NCBI GenBank assembly: GCA_001029295.1
Contig: LDXJ01000049.1
Span: forward strand, 1-64,000
DNA from: Peptococcaceae bacterium CEB3
Lineage (GTDB): Bacteria > Bacillota > Desulfitobacteriia > Desulfitobacteriales > Desulfitobacteriaceae
Direction of reading: 5' to 3'
Length of the DNA stretch: 64,000 bases
Below are positions 17,764 through 26,160 of the stretch, one piece after another. Both the position numbers and the translations under genes were made by a program. Position 1 is the first letter of the stretch; every line of letters begins with the position of its first letter. Below the pieces are notes generated by a model, which did no database searches, had not been told where the DNA came from, and saw only the letters and a list, made by a program, of their open reading frames with translations.

Positions 17764-18467
17764 GAGCCCTCCTTAACCGGCACGGTATACCGAAATTCCG
17801 TCAAGGACCCGGCCGGCAGGTGCAAATCTTTCACCGCTTCTATTTTTCGGGTAATGCCGTACTGCTGCTGAAAATCGCCCAGGCGGTCCCAGGTGTAGGC
17901 GAACTGCAAGACAGACTGCAAGTTGTGAGCATCCCCGATGGCCTCAATCACGTACGGAGGCACTTGGCGCGTACCTCCGATTTGGATATAAGCCCCGCTG
18001 CAGAAAACTTCCGTCGTGCTCATGATCCTCTGTCCATTCACGGCAATCGCTTCCGCTCCGCCGTTCCAGAGAATATTGACCAGCATGCGGATGTAAGCCT
18101 CGTGAATAACGTAGTTCTCAGGGCTTGACTGGGTGCCCCTGGCTTTGGCATCGTCCAAAGTTATCCGCACACCGGGACCGTGGACGGCAACCAACCCCGC
18201 ATCCATTTCCGCGTCCCGAAGCTGCTGCTTCGCCAGAGCGGAGGCACTCTCCCCCTGGGCATATTTGTCCAGCTCCTGACGCAATTTATCATTATCGGCT
18301 GCCAATTGCTGGTTTTCTTGCTCCGTCTGGATCAGGCTGGGCAGGGTGCCTTCTTGGGCGGAAGGGTTTCCGGCCAGACCGTGCGCTTTCAAGAGCATAA
18401 TGAAGAGAAAGCCCACCATAAGCGCCGCCACAGCGATCAGATAACGTTTCTCTTTGAACCAGACCAT
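17760..18467 (-). CDS. DUF881 membrane-anchored protein (2)
   Basis: About 235 residues with the same plan as its downstream neighbour: an N-terminal transmembrane helix (YLIAVAALMVGFLFIMLL), a coiled coil (QTEQENQQLAADNDKLRQEL) and DUF881 (VHGPGVRITLDD, LVNILWNGGAEAIAVNGQRIM, YVIEAIGD). The two proteins likely form a coupled pair and arose by duplication. The start is the ATG at 18467, with GGAAGG further upstream; spacing is long, so the start is uncertain. Confidence 0.82.
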   Translation of the reverse strand: MVWFKEKRYLIAVAALMVGFLFIMLLKAHGLAGNPSAQEGTLPSLIQTEQENQQLAADNDKLRQELDKYAQGESASALAKQQLRDAEMDAGLVAVHGPGVRITLDDAKARGTQSSPENYVIHEAYIRMLVNILWNGGAEAIAVNGQRIMSTTEVFCSGAYIQIGGTRQVPPYVIEAIGDAHNLQSVLQFAYTWDRLGDFQQQYGITRKIEAVKDLHLPAGSLTEFRYTVPVKEGS

Positions 18468-18488
18468 GCCCGCACCCCAATTCCTTCC

Positions 18489-18518
18489 GAACAACAACGG
18501 GACACCCCCAGTGTCCCG
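18489..18518 (-). terminator. Intrinsic terminator of ndk
   Basis: Minus strand CGGGACAC / GTGTCCCG (8 bp, loop TGGGG) followed by TTGTTGTT. It lies just past the ndk stop and upstream of the DUF881 pair. Confidence 0.7.
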
Positions 18519-18528
18519 TCTCAGTTCG

Positions 18529-18981
18529 CTATTCGCTCAGCCAATCCTCCCCGGCTTTGGTGTAGGACAGAAGCTCTTCCGGCCTAAAATACAAGCCTAT
18601 TTCGCGTTCGGCACTCGCCGGGGAGTCAGAACCGTGGACGACATTACGGCTGATATCCATCCCGTAGCTGCCGCGGATAGAACCCGGGGCGGCCGCCGCC
18701 GGATTGGTGGCCCCCATCAGTTCGCGGGCCGCCGTCACCGCGTTTTTGCCCTCCCAAACCATGGCCACAACCGGGGAGGACATTATATAGTTTACCGTAG
18801 GCTCAAAAAAACCTTTCCCCCGGTGTTCGGCGTAATGCGCCTCGGCTAAAGCCCGCTCGACTCGCCGGAGCTTCATCCCGACCAGCTTCAGCCCTTTGGC
18901 CTCAAAACGGGCGATGATCTGACCAATCAAGCCTCTCTGTACTGCATCCGGCTTGAGCATAATGAATGTCCGTTCCACCAA
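18529..18981 (-). CDS. ndk: Nucleoside diphosphate kinase
   Basis: Equilibrates nucleoside di- and triphosphates. 150 residues, full length: [25 protein letters not shown]-like [14 protein letters not shown], and the active-site histidine in [20 protein letters not shown]. Only about 11 bp after ftsH, so probably transcribed with it. Confidence 0.97.
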   Translation of the reverse strand: MVERTFIMLKPDAVQRGLIGQIIARFEAKGLKLVGMKLRRVERALAEAHYAEHRGKGFFEPTVNYIMSSPVVAMVWEGKNAVTAARELMGATNPAAAAPGSIRGSYGMDISRNVVHGSDSPASAEREIGLYFRPEELLSYTKAGEDWLSE

Positions 18982-18992
18982 CCATATCCCCC

Positions 18993-21011
18993 TTATTCTG
19001 TTCTGGGTCCTTGCCGGGTCAATTTGTCAAATTCCCTGCCCAAAGACGAATTCCCCGGCTTCGCCTCGGAATCATCCGGCGACCGAACTTCCTCTCTTTT
19101 TGGGCTGGAGTCACCCCCCAGCTGAACTTCCTCTGTTTTGGCGCCGGAATCGCTCCCCGGCCGAACTTCCTCCGCGGTCGGAGGAGTTGCGGCCTCCTCC
19201 GTCTGCCCTTTGTCGAACTGAGCCATGAGATCAGCGAATTCCTTCGCCTGCAGGGTTTCCTTCTCCATCAAGGCCTGGGCAATAACGTGGAGTTTATCGA
19301 GATTCTGCCGAATTACGCTCTCCGCTTTCTGGTAGCAATCGTCGATAATCCTGCGCGCTTCTTTGTCGATGGCATAAGCGACCGCCTCGCTGTAGTTGCG
19401 ATCACGGGCAATATCCCGGCCGAGGAAAACCTGTTCTTCTTTATGTCCGAAAGTCAGGGGGCCGAGTTCCTCCGACATGCCCAACTCTGTAATCATCTTA
19501 CGCGTCAGACCCGTGGCCCTTTCCAAGTCATTGGAGGCACCGGTGCTTATTTCGTGCAGGACGACCGCCTCAGCCACCCGCCCCCCCAAAAGCATGGTCA
19601 CCTGGTCGAGCAGTTGGGACCTCGTCATATAATTGCGATCCTCTTTCGGCAAGAGCAAGGTATAGCCGCCCGCACGCCCCCTGGGAATAATGGAAACCTT
19701 ATGCAGCGGATCCGTATGGGTCAACAGCTCTCCCACTAAAGCATGTCCCGCTTCATGATAAGAAACGAGCTTCTTTTCGAAAGGGCTGATCACGCGGCTC
19801 TTCTTTTCGGGGCCGGCGATGACCCTCTCAATCGAATCTTCCAAAGCCTGCATGCCCACTTCTTTTTCACTGCGCCGGGCCGAAAGCAGGGCCGCCTCAT
19901 TGACCAGATTTGCCAGATCCGCCCCCGTGAAGCCGGGCGTGCGCCTGGCCAGCACATCCAAATCGACATCCGAACTCAAAGGTTTGTTCTTGACATGAAC
20001 CCCGAGAATGGCTGCCCGACCCCGGACATCCGGCACATCAACCACGACCTGGCGGTCAAAGCGGCCGGGACGCAACAAAGCCGGGTCGAGAATATCCGGG
20101 CGATTCGTCGCGGCAATGATGATGATCCCTTCATTCCCGGAAAACCCGTCCATTTCCACCAGGAGTTGATTAAGCGTCTGCTCTCTCTCATCATGGCCGC
20201 CGCCCAGACCCGCTCCTCTTTGCCGGCCCACCGCGTCAATCTCGTCAATGAAGACAATACAAGGAGAATTTTTCTTAGCCTGTTCGAACAGGTCGCGCAC
20301 ACGGGAGGCACCCACTCCCACAAACATCTCCACAAAATCCGAGCCGCTGATGCTGAAAAAGGGTACCCCAGCTTCTCCGGCCACAGCCCGGGCCAACAAT
20401 GTTTTCCCGGTTCCGGGGGGACCGAAAAGCAAAACCCCTTTGGGGATCTTGGCCCCCAAGTCATTGAATTTCTTAGGATATTTCAAGAACTCGACGATTT
20501 CCTCAAGCTCTTCTTTGACTTCCTCAACTCCAGCCACATCGGCGAAAGTGATCCTTTTCTTATCCTCGCTGACCAAGCGCGCCCGGCTCTTGCCGAACTG
20601 CATCACCCGGTTTCCTCCGCCCTGGGTCTGCTGCATCATAAAGAAAAACAACCCGACGAGGAGCAATGGGAAGAGCAATGTCGAAAGAAGGCCGGTCCAC
20701 CAAGGCGGCTCCGCGGGCTGACTAAAATTGAGTGGAACATTTTGCTTGTACAGATCGCTGAGAAGCGTCGGATCAATGGCAGGGCCCACCAGGTCGTATT
20801 TTTTTCCGTCCTTCATGGTCACTGTGTATTGATTGACTGTCTTATCCGTAATCGCCTGGACATCTGCCACCTGACCGGAGACAACGGCTTTTTTGAAGCC
20901 GTTATAATCAAGGCTCAGGTCCTTCTTGGCGGGGGGACTTTGCCATTTAATCAGCATAACCGCCAAAAGGATGATCAATAAATAAATAGCGATGTTCTTG
21001 AAGAATTTCAA
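18993..21011 (-). CDS. ftsH: ATP-dependent zinc metalloprotease FtsH
   Basis: Membrane AAA+ protease for quality control and regulator turnover. About 672 residues: two transmembrane helices ([12 protein letters not shown] near the start; [19 protein letters not shown] about 95-115), AAA domain with [35 protein letters not shown] and [19 protein letters not shown], and the zinc site HEAGHA. The start is the TTG at 21011 with GAGGAGG nine bases upstream; an upstream ATG lacks this. The C-terminal tail carries three 13-residue repeats of EEV(R/Q)-type sequence. B. subtilis hprT, normally between tilS and ftsH, is absent here. Confidence 0.96.
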   Translation of the reverse strand: MKFFKNIAIYLLIILLAVMLIKWQSPPAKKDLSLDYNGFKKAVVSGQVADVQAITDKTVNQYTVTMKDGKKYDLVGPAIDPTLLSDLYKQNVPLNFSQPAEPPWWTGLLSTLLFPLLLVGLFFFMMQQTQGGGNRVMQFGKSRARLVSEDKKRITFADVAGVEEVKEELEEIVEFLKYPKKFNDLGAKIPKGVLLFGPPGTGKTLLARAVAGEAGVPFFSISGSDFVEMFVGVGASRVRDLFEQAKKNSPCIVFIDEIDAVGRQRGAGLGGGHDEREQTLNQLLVEMDGFSGNEGIIIIAATNRPDILDPALLRPGRFDRQVVVDVPDVRGRAAILGVHVKNKPLSSDVDLDVLARRTPGFTGADLANLVNEAALLSARRSEKEVGMQALEDSIERVIAGPEKKSRVISPFEKKLVSYHEAGHALVGELLTHTDPLHKVSIIPRGRAGGYTLLLPKEDRNYMTRSQLLDQVTMLLGGRVAEAVVLHEISTGASNDLERATGLTRKMITELGMSEELGPLTFGHKEEQVFLGRDIARDRNYSEAVAYAIDKEARRIIDDCYQKAESVIRQNLDKLHVIAQALMEKETLQAKEFADLMAQFDKGQTEEAATPPTAEEVRPGSDSGAKTEEVQLGGDSSPKREEVRSPDDSEAKPGNSSLGREFDKLTRQGPRTE
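19063..19180. repeat. 39-bp tandem repeat (x3) in the ftsH 3' end
   Basis: GAACTTCCTC recurs at 19085, 19124 and 19163, a 39-bp period with three diverged copies. The repeats encode three in-frame 13-residue units ([13 protein letters not shown] / [13 protein letters not shown] / [12 protein letters not shown]) in the disordered FtsH tail. Confidence 0.8.
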
Positions 21012-21066
21012 GTCAAGGGTCCTCCTCTCTAGTGGAAAACCGCCTCGTTTCGAAGCAATATTACAT

Positions 21067-21095
21067 ATTATACCACGCACAATTTCATTATACAA
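21067..21095 (-). promoter_or_regulatory. ftsH promoter (sigma-A)
   Basis: Minus strand TTGTAT (complement of 21090-21095), 17-bp spacer, TATAAT (complement of 21067-21072). It lies about 55 bp before the ftsH TTG start and just after the tilS stop. Confidence 0.65.
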
Positions 21096-21104
21096 CGAAT
21101 GCGC

Positions 21105-22598
21105 TCAGGGGATTTTCGGACTCGTATCCTTGGTTGGGCGCCAGATACAGCAGACTGTTCGGTTGCCTTCCCTCGGTGCGAAAAGATCGCTTTTTCGCAG
21201 CGGAGGAAGCCAGATCACCTCGTTGCCGGAAGCGAGAAGAAGCATTTTCTCCCGCCGCCCGGCCGGAATTCCTTCCTCTTGGCAAATCTTCTTGAGAGAC
21301 TTATGCCCGACTCCCCTAAACCACATTTTATCGCCCGGCCGGCGTGTCCGCACTACCAACGGTTCCCCTGCCCCCCTGAGGGAATCGGAATCTAAAGCCA
21401 AGGTTTCCACCCCTTTACCCTGCTCCTTATTTCCGGTTCCAGCCGGGTATTGACCTCCCGCGCCGCTATCCTCGAAATTCGCAAACAGCCCTACCTCTAT
21501 CCCGGTCTTCCCGCAGACTGTGAATCTGCCCCAGGGCACCTGCCGGGATATCCCCGTTTCCCCGGTCTCCCCGGTTTCCCCCGGGTATTCATCCTCTCCC
21601 GCCATCTCCGGCTTGTTCTTAACCGCCGCCCTGGGTAACAGCCAAATTCCCTCCTCATCTATTCTAACCACAATTCCGGGTAAATGTTGCTGCCAACCGG
21701 CAATACCCCGGCTTTGACGAATCTGTTCAACGTAGACATACCCCAGCCCCCTGGGATCTCCGCCCACGCCGGCCGCCGCCCGGCGCAACAGGCGGGAAAA
21801 GAGAGCCGGGGCCAGCCCGAAAACCTCAGGACTGAGGCACACTCCGTCCGAGCTTTCTTCCCGCACGTATTTTTCCCATTCCGCAGCCGCCACAGAGGCC
21901 AGATACTCCTCATCCCAACGCATGAGATCCCCCGTCCGCCCCAACCCCTCCAACAAGCGCGGATTGTAGCGCTCCAGCAAAAGGGGAATAAGTTCCAGGC
22001 GAATCCGGTTGCGCGCATAGACCGGCTCCTCATTGGAGCGGTCCAAGGCATAGGGTAAATTCTCTTCCCGGCAATAAGCCAGGATTTCGTCTTTACTCAC
22101 CGAAAGCAGAGGCCGGATGACCCCGTTCCTCTGCGGATAAATACCTGCCAAGCCGGCGCTGCCGCTGCCTCGCAAAAACCGGTAGAGGATAGTCTCCGCC
22201 TGATCATTGAGGTGATGGGCAGTCGCCAGGAGCTGGCACCCCTCCCGCCGCATATCTTCCTGCCAGCGGGCATAACGCCAGTTTCTGGCCGCTTCCTGAA
22301 AGGAAAGCCCGATCTCCTTGGCGTAGTCCTTCGCGTTAAACGCGTGAACCAAACAGGGAATACCCCATTCTTGCCCTAATCTGACGACCATCCTCACTTC
22401 ATCTTCAGCTTCCGGTCGGGCTCGGTGGTTGACATGAGTCAGCACCAAAGTGATCTGCCGTTCTTTCGCATCCCGGGAATAGCGCCACAAAATATGGCTC
22501 AAAGCCACGGAATCCGGACCACCCGAGAGGGCAACCAGAATCCTGCTCTGAGCCGGAATAAGCTCCGGCAGCACCTTGGCACGGAGCTTGCGGTACAT
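21105..22598 (-). CDS. tilS: tRNA(Ile)-lysidine synthetase
   Basis: Modifies the wobble C of tRNA-Ile(CAU) to lysidine. About 497 residues. The PP-loop SGGPDSVALSHIL, HVNHRARPEAEDE, ATAHHLNDQAETILYRFLRGSG and RPLLSVSK are canonical. The C-terminal half holds a low-complexity insert with GETGETGETG (9-bp DNA repeats near 21550-21590), then the usual TilS C-terminal domain (RRPGDKMWFRGVGHKSLKKICQ). The ATG at 22598 is preferred over the GTG two codons upstream because of the AAAGGA spacing. Follows spoIIE, as in B. subtilis. Confidence 0.94.
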   Translation of the reverse strand: MYRKLRAKVLPELIPAQSRILVALSGGPDSVALSHILWRYSRDAKERQITLVLTHVNHRARPEAEDEVRMVVRLGQEWGIPCLVHAFNAKDYAKEIGLSFQEAARNWRYARWQEDMRREGCQLLATAHHLNDQAETILYRFLRGSGSAGLAGIYPQRNGVIRPLLSVSKDEILAYCREENLPYALDRSNEEPVYARNRIRLELIPLLLERYNPRLLEGLGRTGDLMRWDEEYLASVAAAEWEKYVREESSDGVCLSPEVFGLAPALFSRLLRRAAAGVGGDPRGLGYVYVEQIRQSRGIAGWQQHLPGIVVRIDEEGIWLLPRAAVKNKPEMAGEDEYPGETGETGETGISRQVPWGRFTVCGKTGIEVGLFANFEDSGAGGQYPAGTGNKEQGKGVETLALDSDSLRGAGEPLVVRTRRPGDKMWFRGVGHKSLKKICQEEGIPAGRREKMLLLASGNEVIWLPPLRKSDLFAPREGNRTVCCIWRPTKDTSPKIP

Positions 22599-22613
22599 TG
22601 ACACGTCCTTTTT

Positions 22614-24704
22614 TCACCCTTCATTCCAAAAGTTCTTGCGCACAACTAAAACTACGCCGTCATCCTGCATTTCGCCTCCGCTCAGCCGGCGGACCTCCCG
22701 GACAATTTTGTCGGCCAGTTCCTGAGAACCGGCGGCCTGCTCCCGCCCCAAAAAATCTTTGAGCCAGTCTCCCCCGTCACGCACCGCGTCCGGAATGCCG
22801 TCGCTCACCATGACCAAAACTTGGCTCGGTTTAAAGACCGTCTCAAGCACCGGCACTTCGATTTGGTCCAGGATTCCGGCCGGAAGACCGCCGGCGCTCA
22901 ACGCCTCCGCGCCTTCCGGACCCGCGATATAGCTGGCAACAGCCCCCGCTTTGATAAGCGTCAGCTCATCCGTTTCCAAAGCCAGGATGGCCATGTCGAC
23001 TGTCACAAAGCTCTCTTCCGGGGAACGCAGGACCAACATTGAATTCAGAGCCTGAACTGCCTCCACCGGGTCAAAACCCGTGTTCATCAACTGTTCCAGA
23101 AGTGTCAGGGCCATGGCACTCATCTTGGCGGCGTTTTCCCCCACTCCCATACCGTCGCAGATGACAAAGGCATGGCGGTTGGGAGAAAAAGCGAGAGAAG
23201 CGTAGTTATCACCGTTAATCCCGCTGCCGCTTTTGCTGAAAGAAGCCACTCCCACATCCAGAAAATGCCGGCGGCGCCGAGCCAAGTTTGACGGTTTCAC
23301 ATCCTGCCGGTTATGGCGGGCATTTAACTCCTTGGCGAGGTTTCCGATCACATGAGACACGCTTTGAAACTGCCGGGCAATGGCCTCTTGATTCGCTCCC
23401 AGTCTCCGCCGCCATGCCTCCTGGCTTTTCTCCTGCTCCATAATAAATTGTATACCCAAAAGCATTTCTTTTAAACGCCCGCATTGCCTTTTCCATTCCA
23501 CGGGCAAATCCTGAACCCGCACCTTGCCGTGGGTTTCCACCAATGAGAAAAGGTCAAACAGGTAACGGTACGTCTTGTAAAACTCCCGCTCCCAACAGGT
23601 CGCAATGGTCGGACAGCTTTGACAGACCCTTTCGACCAGGACATTCATCAGTTCGGGAATCTCCGGGCGCAGGTTCGCCGTTTCGGCCTCCGCCGCCTGA
23701 TAGCTTAAAGCGATTTGGTCAAAAATCTCGGCCAGCACTTTCACTTTACTGACGGTTGCTTCCACTTCCGGAATGGGCTTAGGCTTAAGGAAATCCTTAC
23801 GGGGGGTCGCTCCCGGCCACAGCAGGAAAAGCAGGAGCCCCAAACCCGACGAAACCAGCTGAGAATAAACGGCCTCCTGCCGCAAAAAAACGGTCAGAGA
23901 CAGCGTCACCGCCGAAAAAGCCAGTCCGATCCCCAGTTTGCCGAAGCGCTGGAAGGCTCCGGTACAGAAGCCGGCCAGCCCGAAGATCCCGGCATCCATA
24001 AGGTTCTGAGCATTAAAATTCAACTCGGGCAGAAAACCCAACAACGCCCCCACTCCGGACGCCGTTCCCGGCCCAAAGCGCTCGGCGGCAAAGAGGACAA
24101 AGAAGCTGAGGACCACCACCGGGACATCCACGGCCGCGATTTTAAGTCCTTGCAAGCCGCTGATGGCACCAATCAGAAGGAGAAGCCAGGCCATCCCCTG
24201 TTCCCGGTTAAACTCGCCCCGCCAAAGGGCCTCCTCCTGATTTAAGGCGTAGCCGTAAATGATGCTGAACCCCCCGGCCAAAACCCCCTGTACCCCAACG
24301 GAAAAAAACGTCGTGGGGTCCGCGCCGTTCCTAAGTAAAGCTAAAGCAAACACCAGGCACGTCAGGGCAGTCACCATCAAGCTCTGGAACACGGGCGCAT
24401 GCCTGCTGCGGCGAATCAGCGGCCCTGCAAGACCCAGCAGCACCAGAACAATCGTACTTTCGAGAGCCAGCGGCAGGTCGTGCAGGGTCAAAGTTCCGGC
24501 GACAATGCCGAGAAGTCCCAGGGCTGCTCCTTTTCCGCCCTTCAGGATCAGGGCTGCGCCCAGAGCCAGCCCGAAAGGATAAATGTTCAGTACCGCCCCC
24601 CTGGCCAGAACTACGCCCAAGAAAAGGGATAGCGCCATCGTTTGAAAGGATACTCTCCGCTTACGAACGCTTTGTTCAATCTTAAGTGTCGCCCAATCAG
24701 CCAT
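22614..24704 (-). CDS. spoIIE: Stage II sporulation protein E (PP2C phosphatase)
   Basis: Dephosphorylates SpoIIAA to release sigma-F in the forespore and works at the asymmetric septum. About 696 residues, shorter than the 827 of B. subtilis. The N-terminal ~300 residues are a run of hydrophobic helices, followed by a regulatory region with a CQSCPTIATCW segment, then the phosphatase domain (about 490-690): SGINGDNYAS and FVICDGMGVGENAAKMSAMAL with metal-binding aspartates, and VLVMVSDGIPDAV. The ATG at 24704 has AGAGGTG upstream. Flanked by tilS and yabR, conserved context. Confidence 0.95.
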   Translation of the reverse strand: MADWATLKIEQSVRKRRVSFQTMALSLFLGVVLARGAVLNIYPFGLALGAALILKGGKGAALGLLGIVAGTLTLHDLPLALESTIVLVLLGLAGPLIRRSRHAPVFQSLMVTALTCLVFALALLRNGADPTTFFSVGVQGVLAGGFSIIYGYALNQEEALWRGEFNREQGMAWLLLLIGAISGLQGLKIAAVDVPVVVLSFFVLFAAERFGPGTASGVGALLGFLPELNFNAQNLMDAGIFGLAGFCTGAFQRFGKLGIGLAFSAVTLSLTVFLRQEAVYSQLVSSGLGLLLFLLWPGATPRKDFLKPKPIPEVEATVSKVKVLAEIFDQIALSYQAAEAETANLRPEIPELMNVLVERVCQSCPTIATCWEREFYKTYRYLFDLFSLVETHGKVRVQDLPVEWKRQCGRLKEMLLGIQFIMEQEKSQEAWRRRLGANQEAIARQFQSVSHVIGNLAKELNARHNRQDVKPSNLARRRRHFLDVGVASFSKSGSGINGDNYASLAFSPNRHAFVICDGMGVGENAAKMSAMALTLLEQLMNTGFDPVEAVQALNSMLVLRSPEESFVTVDMAILALETDELTLIKAGAVASYIAGPEGAEALSAGGLPAGILDQIEVPVLETVFKPSQVLVMVSDGIPDAVRDGGDWLKDFLGREQAAGSQELADKIVREVRRLSGGEMQDDGVVLVVRKNFWNEG

Positions 24705-24733
24705 AATGTCACCTCTTACCATTTAATGGTAAC

Positions 24734-24798
24734 ATTATAGCCCCTGAGCCCGTCAAAGCCTGTCTACTGGTGTCAGGAAATCAGAACATCTTTCGACT
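24734..24798 (-). promoter_or_regulatory. Candidate Spo0A-dependent spoIIE promoter
   Basis: A -10 TATAAT (complement of 24734-24739) lies 30 bp before the spoIIE start. The best -35 options are TAGACA (complement of 24761-24766, 21-bp spacing, as at Spo0A-activated sigma-A promoters) or a too-close TTGACG. A 0A-box-like AGTCGAA is at 24792-24798. Weak but consistent with known spoIIE control. Confidence 0.35.
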
Positions 24799-24829
24799 CA
24801 ATTTCCTAAAATTGAGGGGCGGTAGGACC

Positions 24830-24857
24830 AAAAAGGCCGCCCCCGGGCGACCTTTTA
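24830..24857 (-). terminator. Intrinsic terminator of yabR
   Basis: Minus strand AAAGGTCGCC / GGCGGCCTTT (10 bp with one G-U pair, loop CGGG) followed by TT. It lies immediately past the yabR stop codon. Confidence 0.8.
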
Positions 24858-24861
24858 CATT

Positions 24862-25245
24862 CTAATAACGACCTGAACCCCTGCCTCCACGCTTGGATTC
24901 TGTAGCCCGTCGATATTCCAGCTGGCGTTCATCACTGTCCTTAATGAATTTGGCCAATTTGTCCTCGAATGATACGGTTGGCAGGCGGCGCTCACGGTTC
25001 GGCCTGGAACTGGGATTCGCTTGCTTGATCGATAGACCTATTTTTCCCTTGTCATCCACGTGAATCACTTTAACTTTGACATGATCCTGTTCTTTTAGAT
25101 AGTCTCTTACATCTTTCACATAGGCATCGGCAACTTCCGAAATGTGAACCAGTCCGGTCACTTTATCGGGCAATTCGACAAAAGCCCCAAAATTAGTAAT
25201 CCCAGTGACCACTCCATCAACAATTGTGCCAACCGCTATGGCCAT
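24862..25245 (-). CDS. yabR: S1 RNA-binding domain protein YabR
   Basis: About 127 residues. One S1 domain fills the first ~75 residues (VGTIVDGVVTGITNFGAFVEL, GLVHISEVADAYVKDVRDYL, GKIGLSIKQA), followed by a basic, low-complexity tail ending RGGRGSGRY. Closely resembles B. subtilis YabR, a general-stress-type RNA-binding protein of unclear role. Preferred start is the ATG at 25245 by homology; AAGGAGG is 12 nt upstream, and a TTG three codons earlier is too close to it. Own consensus promoter and terminator make it monocistronic. Confidence 0.92.
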   Translation of the reverse strand: MAIAVGTIVDGVVTGITNFGAFVELPDKVTGLVHISEVADAYVKDVRDYLKEQDHVKVKVIHVDDKGKIGLSIKQANPSSRPNRERRLPTVSFEDKLAKFIKDSDERQLEYRRATESKRGGRGSGRY

Positions 25246-25291
25246 ACGAAGCAAATTCCTCCTTGTGATGAATCTAGCTAGAATCGCTTAT

Positions 25292-25321
25292 ATTATATCC
25301 AACGTTCAAGAGAAGTGTCAA
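25292..25321 (-). promoter_or_regulatory. yabR promoter (sigma-A consensus)
   Basis: Minus strand TTGACA (complement of 25316-25321), 18-bp spacer, TATAAT (complement of 25292-25297), about 45 bp before the yabR start. Confidence 0.8.
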
Positions 25322-25362
25322 GTGACCGGCACGAGAACGGCGGCTATTTTCTCCATTCTTTT

Positions 25363-25428
25363 GCAACTATTCGGGGATAGATTCCCATGCCGCAAAAAGT
25401 GCAACCTACAGAGCCGAAAATAGTTGCC
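25363..25428 (-). other. Long hairpin downstream of divIC
   Basis: Minus strand GCAACTATT...CGG pairs with CCGAATAGTTGC across 66 nt, enclosing a second small hairpin GGGA/TCCC. It starts 8 bp after the divIC stop. It lacks a T-tract, so it may be a weak terminator, an mRNA 3'-end stabiliser or a structured RNA. Confidence 0.5.
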
Positions 25429-25435
25429 AGGTGCT

Positions 25436-25801
25436 TCATTTTTTGGGCGAAATCGGAATCTCCCCGCGGCGGACCAAACCCAACTGCGTCCGGGCCAACT
25501 GCTCGACATAGGCCGGATCATTGAGCCAACGGATCTCCTGCTGCAACCGGCTCTGCTTGTGCACCAGCGCTGCCTTCTCAGCTTCAAGATACGAGAGACG
25601 CCCCTCGACCTGCCTCTGCAGCTGCCACAAATTCCAGAGGGAAGTGCCGACCACCCCCAGAGCCAGAAGCAGCGCCGCCAGGGAAACCGGCTTGATGCTA
25701 AACCTTTTTCTCCGGCCGGGCTTGCTGTTGTGTGCGTTCTTAAGGTGTGCGTTCTTCTTTTGTGCCGACCCGTGCGCCCCTTTACTCGGGATCCTGTTCA
25801 C
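25436..25801 (-). CDS. divIC: Septum formation initiator DivIC/FtsB family
   Basis: Bitopic divisome protein that forms a complex with FtsL and DivIB at the septum. About 121 residues: a basic, repeat-containing cytoplasmic N-terminus (KKNAHLKNAH from a 15-bp DNA duplication near 25731-25755), one transmembrane helix (VSLAALLLALGVVGTSLW), a periplasmic-side coiled coil (QLQRQVEGRLSYLEAEKAALVHKQSRL) and the family's end motif DPAYVEQLARTQLGLVRRGEI. The GTG at 25801 is chosen because GGAGGGG is 8 nt upstream; the ATG at 25810 is too close to it. Overlaps the upstream HTH gene, so the two are coupled. Confidence 0.93.
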   Translation of the reverse strand: MNRIPSKGAHGSAQKKNAHLKNAHNSKPGRRKRFSIKPVSLAALLLALGVVGTSLWNLWQLQRQVEGRLSYLEAEKAALVHKQSRLQQEIRWLNDPAYVEQLARTQLGLVRRGEIPISPKK

Positions 25802-26027
25802 CCCATTCATCCCCTCCTAAGCCCAATTCTTGGCCGGGAATAATGCAGACGATCTCATATCCTTTATTTTTCGCCCTGGCCAGTAGTGTCGCTATAGAAC
25901 TGGGACTCATGCCAAGTCTCTTGCCCATCTGTTCCTGGGTTTGTCCACTCTCTTTTAAAATTACCACCTGACGCTCGCGGAAACTGAGCTTTTCCAACCC
26001 TCTGATCTCCAGATGCACCGTGCTCAC
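25782..26027 (-). CDS. Small helix-turn-helix protein upstream of divIC
   Basis: Up to 81 residues; a sigma-70 region 4 / LuxR-like HTH covers most of it (LSFRERQVVILKESGQTQEQMGKRLGMSPSSIATLLARAKN written here in two halves: LSFRERQVVILKESGQ and TQEQMGKRLGMSPSSIATLL). A short hydrophobic-acidic tail follows. No receiver, membrane or dimerisation domain. It is not part of the B. subtilis yabQ-divIC order. It overlaps divIC by about 20 nt, and its promoter region is packed with DnaA-box-like sites. It may be a regulator of its own operon. The start is uncertain: GTG at 26027 or GTG at 26018 (better spacing from AAGG). Confidence 0.75.
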   Translation of the reverse strand: MSTVHLEIRGLEKLSFRERQVVILKESGQTQEQMGKRLGMSPSSIATLLARAKNKGYEIVCIIPGQELGLGGDEWGEQDPE

Positions 26028-26036
26028 CCTTACCGT

Positions 26037-26102
26037 TTATCCACATTATCCACAGGTCCCTGTGGACAAATCGTGGACAAACTGTCTACGTTCTGTGGAC
26101 AA
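26037..26102. promoter_or_regulatory. DnaA-box cluster (five 9-mers) upstream of the HTH-divIC operon
   Basis: Perfect TTATCCACA boxes abut at 26037-26045 and 26046-26054. In the opposite orientation are TGTGGACAA at 26061-26069 and 26094-26102 (one mismatch from consensus) and CGTGGACAA at 26072-26080 (two mismatches). Boxes 2 and 3 face each other across a short gap. An AT-rich stretch follows (26107-26120). The cluster occupies about +6 to +71 relative to the predicted transcription start of the HTH gene. Confidence 0.75.
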
Positions 26103-26114
26103 AGTCGTAAATTT

Positions 26115-26143
26115 ATTATAACGGCAAAAGGGGCCGGAATCAA
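26115..26143 (-). promoter_or_regulatory. Promoter of the HTH-divIC operon (sigma-A)
   Basis: Minus strand TTGATT (complement of 26138-26143), 17-bp spacer, TATAAT (complement of 26115-26120). Predicted start near 26108, immediately ahead of the DnaA-box cluster, with the first gene starting about 80-90 nt later. Confidence 0.7.
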
Positions 26144-26160
26144 TCCCTTTCTGGAAATAT

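Noticed and set aside
26028-26160. Chromosomal origin of replication (oriC)
   Set aside because: DnaA boxes and AT-rich DNA are present, but dnaA, dnaN, rpmH and gidA are not in the window and the boxes are within a gene leader. Treated as a DnaA regulatory or titration site.
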